Assembly: GCA_027490555.1 (NCBI GenBank)
Contig: JAIXXW010000124.1
Location: 1 to 7,358 of the forward strand
DNA: 7,358 nucleotides
Direction of reading: 5' to 3'
From: Comamonadaceae bacterium
GTDB lineage: Bacteria > Pseudomonadota > Gammaproteobacteria > Burkholderiales > Burkholderiaceae_C
Shown here: in pieces, positions 1 to 6,800 of the stretch
Layout of the letters: each line of letters opens with the position of its first letter
Numbering within the stretch: position 1 is the stretch's first letter
Position numbers and translations under genes: made by a program
The notes under the pieces: model-generated
The model's input: the letters and a program-made list of their open reading frames with translations, nothing else
Told to the model about the DNA's origin: nothing
Database searches by the model: none

Positions 1-284
1 AATGAATATTTTCGTCCTTGATGAATGGCCTTGACCCGATTGATAAAAGGCATGAATTCATCGAATTTTTGGACATACTGCCACACCTCTTCATTGCTGG
101 TGTGAAAAATATGCGGTCCATAAACATGCACCATGACGCCAGTTTGATCATCCCGTTGGGTGTAACAATTACCACCCACATGCGATCGGCCTTCAAAAAC
201 CGTGATTTGACACCCTGCCTCTGCCAGTTGTCTGGCAATCACAGCGCCTGAAAAACCTGCACCTGCAATCGCGATATTTTTCAT
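1..284 (-). CDS. glf: UDP-galactopyranose mutase, N-terminal part (runs off the window)
   Basis: The enzyme converts UDP-galactopyranose to UDP-galactofuranose in the cytoplasm, using reduced FAD, and so supplies the donor for galactofuranose-containing glycans. Only the first 94 codons are visible. Residues 4-13 form the FAD-binding Rossmann start (IAIAGAGFSG, pattern GxGxxG). They are followed by an acidic residue at the end of the second strand (VFE), HVGGN near residues 35-39, and the Glf hallmark GPHIFHT near residue 56, where His lies close to the flavin. The ATG at 284 is supported by a purine-rich AAAGAG a few bases upstream and by N-terminal alignment with the family, which begins right at the nucleotide-binding fold. 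It is the last visible gene of the minus-strand cluster, 36 bases after the DUF4422 gene, which suggests co-transcription. Other FAD amine-oxidase-like enzymes share the Rossmann start, but GPHIFHT argues for Glf. Confidence 0.93.
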   Translation of the reverse strand, partial: MKNIAIAGAGFSGAVIARQLAEAGCQITVFEGRSHVGGNCYTQRDDQTGVMVHVYGPHIFHTSNEEVWQYVQKFDEFMPFINRVKAIHQGRKYS

Positions 285-320
285 GCAAGACTCTTTCAGA
301 TTCAAATGCGTCAACCGTAT

Positions 321-1058
321 TTAACCGATCACAACCATGGGCACTTCGACCGCACTGTGTTTCTGGATATGCAGCCAATAACCCAAGAACCTCTCACCCA
401 GAAAACCTGGATAACGGTTATTGTAGGTATCGTAAGGTGAACCTATCTTTTCATAGACAGCATTCAGAATTGAGAACAGATCTTCACAATACTGATTGAA
501 GATATTTCTTTTCATCACATACATATTGCATATGGGCGTAGAACTCACCGTCTTGAAATAAACCTCAGGATCGATCGAATTCGGATACCGTTTCACAATC
601 TCAGCAAGAAATAAATCCCAGGGTTCGGCTTCAACGATCCTGCGATACTGTTCATCGATCGATGGCGTCAAAGCGGTTCGCAATGGTGTCACCACATCAC
701 AAATCGACATGAGTTTTTTCAAACTTGCCAATTGTTCGTCTGTTGTGAGATAGGCAATGGCATTGCCTGCTTCTTCCTGGCTGACAGATGTGTTGGAGTG
801 GAAACCAGGCTTGGATACAAAATTCAAATACCTTCTGTAGTGATAAAAACCAACACAATCCTCATTTGAATTTTTCCAGACCCAATACTGGGCCGTCAGC
901 TCGCAATAGCCACCATTCAAATGTGCAATATGGTCTCCCTGGTTGTCGTTCAGGTAATGAGGGCCATAAAAACCACCAACCCCGATTGGTCGAATCCATT
1001 GACACTCGGGATTATGAAGAAATTCCTTGTGAAATGTTTGAAAAATGGTCAATGACAT
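321..1058 (-). CDS. DUF4422-family glycosyltransferase (245 aa)
   Basis: A complete protein of the DUF4422 group, whose members occur in capsule, O-antigen and protein-glycan clusters and are treated as glycosyltransferases. Donor and acceptor cannot be read from sequence. Family features in order: an N-terminal segment with GFYGPHYLND (residues 29-38), the signature YCELTAQYWVWKN (51-63), GFYHYRRYLNF (70-80), a region mentioning DVVTPLR (121-127), the NMYVMKRNIFNQYC block (178-191), and a C-terminal GFLGERFLGYWL (218-229). No signal peptide or membrane helix is seen, so it is probably cytosolic or peripheral at the membrane. The start at 1058 has only a weak GGA upstream. It lies 18 bases after the methyltransferase stop and 36 bases before glf, which suggests one mRNA. 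Because glf is next to it, galactofuranose or galactose transfer is a reasonable guess, but no more than that. Confidence 0.85.
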   Translation of the reverse strand: MSLTIFQTFHKEFLHNPECQWIRPIGVGGFYGPHYLNDNQGDHIAHLNGGYCELTAQYWVWKNSNEDCVGFYHYRRYLNFVSKPGFHSNTSVSQEEAGNAIAYLTTDEQLASLKKLMSICDVVTPLRTALTPSIDEQYRRIVEAEPWDLFLAEIVKRYPNSIDPEVYFKTVSSTPICNMYVMKRNIFNQYCEDLFSILNAVYEKIGSPYDTYNNRYPGFLGERFLGYWLHIQKHSAVEVPMVVIG

Positions 1059-1076
1059 GGCGGTTTATCCAAAATA

Positions 1077-1658
1077 TTAGCCGATATTGAACAATGTCGC
1101 CAATTCTGGCGACATTTCATTTTTGAAAGCGACCGCCGTGACGGCATAGCCACCCACAGAAGAGTGAATATTGGTAAAGCCGGCTTGCAATAATTTTTTC
1201 ACCAAAGAATTGTGTGTGAATCCTGTTTTGTGAGCAAAAAATTCAACGCCACTCTCTTCAATTTGCTTTCCATAACCATACAAAACATCGGAAATCAGTA
1301 TTGGCCCCAAGGCAGACTGGTAGAGCTCGTCATCGATATCAAGTCCTTTGTCGATCATGGTTTGCACCACCGCCAATATGTCTGGCACCACGATGTGCAC
1401 ACCACCACCATTTTTCAGAACATCCCAAAAACCTTTCAATACACGTTTGACATCATGGCTGTAGTAATGCTCAAGATTGTGCGAACAGTAAATCATGTCA
1501 AATTGATTGTGTGGCAAGTTGGAAAGTTCCCTTGCATCACACAACACATCTGGTTGACCTTTGGGGTCGATGTCCAGCAAAAGATGTTCAAAATCGGCAT
1601 ACTGAGGAGGCAGCGGTATGGCCTTGCTATTGCCTCCAACGTTCAGAACTTTTTTCAT
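1077..1658 (-). CDS. class I SAM-dependent methyltransferase (193 aa)
   Basis: A short single-domain methyltransferase of the Methyltransf_11-like type. The nucleotide-binding loop after strand 1 is VLNVGGNSK (residues 4-12), an atypical version of the usual GxGxG. LLLDIDP (26-32) gives the acidic end of strand 2 expected to hold the SAM ribose. DVLCDARE (37-44) fits the acidic adenine-contacting position. FDMIYCSHNLEHYY (53-66) is motif post-I/II with the typical NLEH. LKNGGGVHIVVPD follows as the strand 5 region. The C-terminal part (HKTGFTHNSLVKKLLQAGF) is typical for methyltransferases in sugar clusters. The substrate is not evident. Lying between two glycosyltransferase genes, it could O-methylate a sugar of the glycan, or its carrier. 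The start at 1658 is fixed by a strong GAGGA six bases upstream. It sits 42 bases after the OGT-like gene and 18 bases before the DUF4422 gene. Confidence 0.85.
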   Translation of the reverse strand: MKKVLNVGGNSKAIPLPPQYADFEHLLLDIDPKGQPDVLCDARELSNLPHNQFDMIYCSHNLEHYYSHDVKRVLKGFWDVLKNGGGVHIVVPDILAVVQTMIDKGLDIDDELYQSALGPILISDVLYGYGKQIEESGVEFFAHKTGFTHNSLVKKLLQAGFTNIHSSVGGYAVTAVAFKNEMSPELATLFNIG

Positions 1659-1664
1659 GCCACT

Positions 1665-1669
1665 TCCTC
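1665..1669 (-). promoter_or_regulatory. ribosome binding site of the methyltransferase gene
   Basis: On the minus strand GAGGAAG lies just before the ATG at 1658, with six bases between AGGA and the start. It is the best Shine-Dalgarno match of the four minus-strand genes and decides the start of the methyltransferase. Confidence 0.75.
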
Positions 1670-1700
1670 GCTAATTTAAATTAAATCTTTCAAATAAAAA

Positions 1701-3494
1701 TCAATTGCTGTATTTTATTTTCAGCTTGGCAGATTTTGCTGCCGCAATATTCAATTGATTTCTGTTGATGATTTTATAAATATCTATGATTTTTTCCTCG
1801 TATTTTTCATATGTCTGCACCGCATTGGCTTCCATATTCAATGATTTCAGCAGACTCAATCCCATCCGTGAAACGAGTGTTCTTCCATACATGGTCACCA
1901 ATGGAATACCGGCATTCAACACATCGTTGCTGGTGGAACCGCAGTTATAGGGGTACGTGTCCAAAAACACATCGGCCAATTTCAACCGAGAACAAAATTC
2001 GTTGTGCCCCGTTCTGGGCGAAAAAACAATCCTCTGGCTATCGACCTGACGCGCCAGCGCGTAGGCTTTCAAATTCCGGGTACTTGCCTCGTTGTCATCG
2101 ATCAACCACAGCACTGCATCAGGAATTCGCTGGAGCAATCTCAACCAGGTCTCGAACATCTCAGGGGTGATCTTGTAAGTATTGCCAAATGAGGCCATGA
2201 CAAAAGCCTGGTCAGGCAAACCGACTTGGGCACGCGTGATCACAAGCTTGTCATTCACATACGACACCAAAGGCAAGAAACTGCCTTCGACATAAAGTGG
2301 TTTTTCTGTGAAATACAAACTCAATTCATCGGGCAGCACCTGCTTGTCTGCAACCACAAAATCGATCCATGGCATACCTGTAGGTCCCATGAAGCCCAAA
2401 TAAGTCCCCTGACGCGGTGCAGGATGCAAGGCAAAAATACCAGGCCTGGCCCCGGAGCTGAGTCCATGCAAATCAATCAACACATCGATTTCATCGGCCA
2501 GAATCAGTTCGGCCGCCTGACGATCGGTCAAGGTGTGGATGCTCTTGAAATGATGGAACTGATTTTTCAACCGCAATCTCAGTGCCGTCTGTTCCTCCGG
2601 ACTGAAGTCGTACGCAAACAGCTCGTACTCATCGCCGTGCCCATCCAGCATGCCGGGCAACAAAAAGCCTACAGCGTGCTCCCTGAAATCACCAGAGACA
2701 TAGCCCACGCGCAGCTTGGGGTGTTGGTATGTCCGACCCGCACAAAGGAACTCCTCTTTGAAATCGTAAGTCCGCGCCACAAAGGCTTGCGAATTGAGCA
2801 ATTGCACTGCGGGTTCCTCGGTCAGGGCCAGCATGGCCAGCGGTGATGTGTAGCGCTTCATGTCCGCCAGACTGACACCAGGCAAGGCTTTGTACACAGG
2901 CCACTGGCAAGATTTTTGCCGGATGTGCACCCAATGCTGGATCACGCCTGGCTGGGCAGGGTCGATGGACAGGCTCTCCTCCAAAGCCTGTTCAGCCTGG
3001 GCGTAATTCTTCAATTTCTCTTGCACCCTGCCAATGTGGTTGAGCGCCATGGTCAGAAATTCGGTGGTCGGAGCGGTTTTCAAATAGCGGCGACTCACCA
3101 AACGCAGCCAGATTTCCAGGGCGTGCGTGTCATCGCCTTGCTTTTCAAACAACAGGCCCAGGTTGATGTAGGGCTGAGGGAAATCCCCATTCAGAGCAAT
3201 CGCGGCCTCGTAGGCCTGCATGGCTTCCGGGATTTTTTTCAAGTGCTGCAGCATGCCCGCGTAATTGAACAGGGCAAAGTGCTTGTCACTGGCTTTGGCA
3301 TGGTTGATCCACAAGGCATACAGATTCGCTGCGGCCTTCAATTCACCTTGGCTCTCGAGTCCTTGGGTGAGCGCCATCAGCTCCACCTGACTCATGGCAC
3401 CTTGTGACATGGTGTGAACCAAGTCCATGACAGGCAGTGAGCTTGTCATGGTCCCGACGGGAGCCAAGGATTCTGGCGCTACTTTTGCATTCAT
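1701..3494 (-). CDS. TPR-containing O-GlcNAc transferase-like (SPINDLY/GT41) glycosyltransferase (597 aa)
   Basis: Predicted to transfer a sugar from a nucleotide donor to Ser/Thr of proteins. The family donor is UDP-GlcNAc, but the bacterial donor is often unknown. Residues about 50-180 hold roughly four TPR-like helical pairs (for example YAGMLQHLKKIPEAMQAYEA from 78 and YINLGLLFEKQGDDTHALEI from 109), expected to hold the protein substrate. The catalytic region begins at about 260: RVGYVSGDFREHAVGFL (262-278) contains His273, matching the conserved OGT histidine. LIDLHG (339-344) and HPAPRQGTYLGFMGPTG (357-373) follow. FGNTYKITPEMFETW (436-450) carries Lys441, matching the donor-phosphate lysine. 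ADVFLDTYPYNCGSTSNDVL (507-526) is the donor-binding block. No signal peptide, so cytosolic. The C-terminus stops soon after the last helices and lacks the usual FDxxxFxxxLExAYxxMW-like tail, and its final 40 codons are AT-rich. The start at 3494 has only a weak ribosome site. It is first in the cluster and divergent from the giant octad-repeat gene. Confidence 0.93.
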   Translation of the reverse strand: MNAKVAPESLAPVGTMTSSLPVMDLVHTMSQGAMSQVELMALTQGLESQGELKAAANLYALWINHAKASDKHFALFNYAGMLQHLKKIPEAMQAYEAAIALNGDFPQPYINLGLLFEKQGDDTHALEIWLRLVSRRYLKTAPTTEFLTMALNHIGRVQEKLKNYAQAEQALEESLSIDPAQPGVIQHWVHIRQKSCQWPVYKALPGVSLADMKRYTSPLAMLALTEEPAVQLLNSQAFVARTYDFKEEFLCAGRTYQHPKLRVGYVSGDFREHAVGFLLPGMLDGHGDEYELFAYDFSPEEQTALRLRLKNQFHHFKSIHTLTDRQAAELILADEIDVLIDLHGLSSGARPGIFALHPAPRQGTYLGFMGPTGMPWIDFVVADKQVLPDELSLYFTEKPLYVEGSFLPLVSYVNDKLVITRAQVGLPDQAFVMASFGNTYKITPEMFETWLRLLQRIPDAVLWLIDDNEASTRNLKAYALARQVDSQRIVFSPRTGHNEFCSRLKLADVFLDTYPYNCGSTSNDVLNAGIPLVTMYGRTLVSRMGLSLLKSLNMEANAVQTYEKYEEKIIDIYKIINRNQLNIAAAKSAKLKIKYSN

Positions 3495-3568
3495 TTTTCA
3501 GGCCCTAATTTGGTATGACTGGCATTCAGGGAAAAATTGCTGGTGATCCAAACAGATTTCAAGCAAAA

Positions 3569-3599
3569 AACATACCCACGACGGCGTGGTGATTGTTAA
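3569..3599 (-). promoter_or_regulatory. weak candidate sigma-70 promoter for the OGT-like gene
   Basis: Read on the minus strand, TTAACA (3599-3594, five of six to TTGACA) and TATGTT (3574-3569, four of six to TATAAT) lie upstream of the start at 3494. The spacer is 19 bases, longer than optimal. The spacer contains the perfect 5-base inverted repeat CCACG/CGTGG (3576-3589), which would place a possible operator between the two boxes. This is pattern matching only. Confidence 0.25.
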
Positions 3600-3634
3600 T
3601 TTGAAAGGATTCATATTTTTGAAACGCTTTCCTT

Positions 3635-3657
3635 GGCGGCAGAGATTTGCCACCGCC
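3635..3657. repeat. short inverted repeat in the intergenic region
   Basis: GGCGG (3635-3639) and CCGCC (3653-3657) are complementary across a 13-base loop; an alternative inner pairing of GGCA with TGCC is also possible. It is followed on the plus strand by C- and A-runs, not a T-run, so it does not look like a plus-strand terminator. It could be a regulator site or chance. Confidence 0.25.
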
Positions 3658-3801
3658 CCCAAAAAATTTGACGTTTATTTGCGGGTTCAGAACTCAAGAA
3701 AGGCTGTCATTTGTCGATGAAAGACCGTGGTTAAAGGATTTGAAGGTCCGAGATCGGTGCAGCCAACGTCGCCGCATTGACTCGCCGTCGCTTCAACACA
3801 T

Positions 3802-3805
3802 AGGA
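3802..3805 (+). promoter_or_regulatory. ribosome binding site of the octad-repeat gene
   Basis: AGGA followed six bases later by the ATG at 3812. It fixes the start of the giant gene; no other in-frame ATG with a ribosome site is seen just upstream. Confidence 0.75.
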
Positions 3806-3811
3806 AACAAC

Positions 3812-6800
3812 ATGTCGCTCATCAGCTCCATCGCACCCAGCCAAATTCAAAATCTGACCACCACTCAGATCCGGGATCTTTCGACGGCAGATGTCAGCCT
3901 GTTGTCGACAGCGCAAATCGCGGTATTCAGCAGCGCACAGATTGCTGCCATTGAATCGCGCGACCTGTTGGTGTTGACAAGCGGACAAATCAGCGCATTT
4001 GACAGCTCTCAGTTTTCCGATGGCATCTTGGTTTACGGTAACAAAAGTTCTCTGTTGACGGCAACACAGGTGCAAGGGCTGACCACCGATCAGCTGAGCA
4101 CATTCACGACCGAACATCTGGCCTTCTTTGACACCAAAGACATTGCCAACCTCAATACCCAGCAACTCAACAGTTTGAAGACCGAATTCATCGCCGGACT
4201 GAGCAGTGCTCAGGTGCGCGCGTTGACCACCAGCCAATTGGTGGGCATGAGCACGGAGCAGTTTTCAAGTCTGACCACGGACAATTTGCAGGCCTTGACC
4301 ACGCTTCAAGTCAGGGTGTTGACCAGCGAACAGCTCAACAGCTTGAGCTCGGATCAAATTTCCACACTCGAAACTGCGGATATCGCGGCCCTCACCTCAA
4401 GCCAAGTCTCCAAACTTTCCAACGACGCCATTCAAGCCATCACGACCGCTCAGGCCAGGGCACTGTCTTCTGCTGCACTCAATGCATTGACGACTGATCA
4501 ATTGGCTGTACTGGAAACGGAAAACCTGGCTGCACTGAGCACCCGGCAAATCGTCGGAATCAGCAGTCAACAACTGGCCAACCTCAACTCCGCACAAATC
4601 GTGGCTTTGGGCACGGACCAATTCAGGGCCTTGACATCCAGTCAAATTGCCGCCCTGACCACCGACCAAATCAACAGCATTGAAAGCAGTGACCTTCAGG
4701 CCTTGAGAACAAACCAAATCAACGCCCTGACAAGCTCACAGATTGGCAATTTCACAACCGATCAACTCAACCAGCTGACCACCGCTCAGGTGCGTGCCTT
4801 GGGCTCAACGCAAGTGGCGGCCTTGACATCCGCCCAACTCAACAACCTGGAAAGCGCCGACCTGCAGGCATTGGGTACCCAGCAAATTCAGGCCTTGACC
4901 AGCACACAGTTGAGCAGCTTGAGCGATGTACAAACCGCATTGCTCCTGACGGCACAAGTCGCGGCGCTGACCAGCTCGCAAGTCCAGCACCTGTCCACCG
5001 ATGCCTTGGCCGCTTTGACCACAAGCCAGATCAGGGCCTTCACGTCATCCGCCCTGAACGCCTTGGGCAGCGATCAACTCGCGGCCATTGAAACCGCTGA
5101 CGTGGCCGCATTGAGCACTGCCCAGATCGATCGCCTTACGACCACCCAGATTTCCCGACTGAGCACCGATCAGGTTGCCGCGCTGACCACCGCCCAAATT
5201 CGCGCCTTGTCGAATGCACAATTGGCAGCGCTGACTTCCGATCAACTCAACAACATGGAAAGTGCTGACCTCCAAGCGCTGACCACAAGCCAAGTGCGTG
5301 CTCTGACCAGTACCCAGATCAGCACATTGAGCAGCGACCAAGTCGGCTTGATGGAGACTGCGGACATTGAAGCATTGACCACGGCGCAAGTCAGAAGCCT
5401 GTCTACCGAAGCGGTGAGTGCGCTCACGACCAACCAGGCCCGCGCATTGACCTCCACTGCCATCAATGCACTCACCACTGATCAACTTGCAGCGCTCACG
5501 ACCGATGCGGTCGGGGCATTGAGTACGCTCCAAATCGCGTCCATCTCCACAGCACAGATTGCACGCTTGAGCACCGACCAGATCGTGGCCCTGACCTCGA
5601 CCCAGGCTCAAGCATTGACAGCCAGATCACTCAACGCACTGACCACCGACCAGCTTGCAGCCTTTGAGACCGAAAACCTGGCTGCCTTGAACACCGCGCA
5701 GATCGTTCAGCTCTCGACCAGCCAGGTCGCGAAGTTGAGCACCGAGCAGATTCAAGCCCTGACCACAGCCCAAGTACGTGCCATGAGCAACGCCCAGTTG
5801 GCGGCATTGACCACTGATCAAATCAACAACATGGCCAGCGACGATTTGCAGGCCCTGAGTGCCACGCAAATCCGCGCCTTGACCAGCGCCCAGGTCGGCG
5901 CTTTGAGCAGCGACCAAATGTCCCTCATGGAATCGGCCGACATCGCCGCACTGACAACGGCCCAAGTGACGCAATTGTCAACTGCGGCCATCGGCGCCCT
6001 CACCTCCGACCAGGCCAGGGCTTTGACCAGTTCGGCCCTCAACGCACTGACCACAGCGCAACTGGCCGCCTTGACCACGGCCAACATGGCCGCGCTGACG
6101 TCCCGACAATTGAGCGCCATTTCAACCGAGCAAATTGCACGCCTGAGCACTGAACAGTTCGCAGCCCTTGGCACCGATCAGGTCAGTTCCTTGACCTCAA
6201 ATGCCCTGAATGCCCTGACCACAGACCAGCTCGCTGCCTTCGAAACACAGGATCTGGCAGCCTTGAGCACCGTTCAGGTCAGTCGCCTGTCCACAGACCA
6301 GCTGGTCAAACTCTCGAGCGGTCAAATCTCGGCCCTGACGTCGTCCCAAGTCCGTGCACTGGGAACCACCCAGGTGGCAGCACTGACCACCGATCAGATC
6401 AACAACATGGAAAGCGATGACTTGCAGGCCTTGTCTGTGACGCAAGTGCGCTCGCTGACCACCTTACAAATCAGCAACCTGAGCAGCAACCAGGTTTCCG
6501 CGTTGGGGACATCAGGCATCTCAGCCCTGACTACGGCACAGGTGACCCAACTGTCCACCGAAGTCATTGCCAATCTGACCACTGGGCAGGCGGCAGCCAT
6601 CAACACCGCATCCCTGAATGCACTGACTTCGGGTCAAATTGCCGCTCTGACCACAGACCACCTGTCTGCATTGAGCACTGCGCAATTGAGTCGTTTGACA
6701 ACCGTCCAAATCGCACGCTTGAGTTCTGACCAAATCAATGCACTGACCTCCAGCCAATCGGTATCGCTGGTGGCATCTCAAGTGGCTGCACTGACATCCT

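Larger units (their letters stand above)
3495..3811. other. 317-base divergent intergenic region
   Basis: Non-coding space between the minus-strand glycosylation cluster and the plus-strand repeat gene, so it must hold promoters for both unless transcription enters from elsewhere. It contains two short inverted repeats (3576-3589 and 3635-3657), an A-tract at 3660-3666 and several AT-rich stretches. I see no convincing sigma-70 promoter for the plus strand: TTGACG at 3668-3673 has no good -10 hexamer at 16-18 bases. No tRNA, small RNA or credible small ORF is evident. Confidence 0.7.

Noticed and set aside
788..1679. Plus-strand frames opposite the DUF4422 and methyltransferase genes (788-1090 and 1212-1679)
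   Set aside because: They lie antisense to genes with clear family motifs, have no recognisable domains and no ribosome sites.
1672..1683. 12-base AT palindrome (TAATTTAAATTA) between the OGT-like and methyltransferase genes
   Set aside because: It is made only of A and T in an AT-rich gap, so it is likely chance. It has no GC stem for a terminator and no well-spaced promoter boxes around it.
1811..3407. Plus-strand frames opposite the OGT-like gene (for example 2226-2846 and 2916-3407)
   Set aside because: They are shadows of a strongly conserved glycosyltransferase gene; their translations have no recognisable motif.
3634..3650. Sigma-54 promoter (TGGC then TTGC)
   Set aside because: Nine bases separate TGGC from TTGC here, instead of the seven expected, and the invariant GG/GC spacing is not met.
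3777..3805. Plus-strand sigma-70 promoter, TTGACT with ATAGGA 17 bases later
   Set aside because: The would-be -10 overlaps the ribosome binding site of the repeat gene and is a poor match, leaving no room for a leader containing that site.
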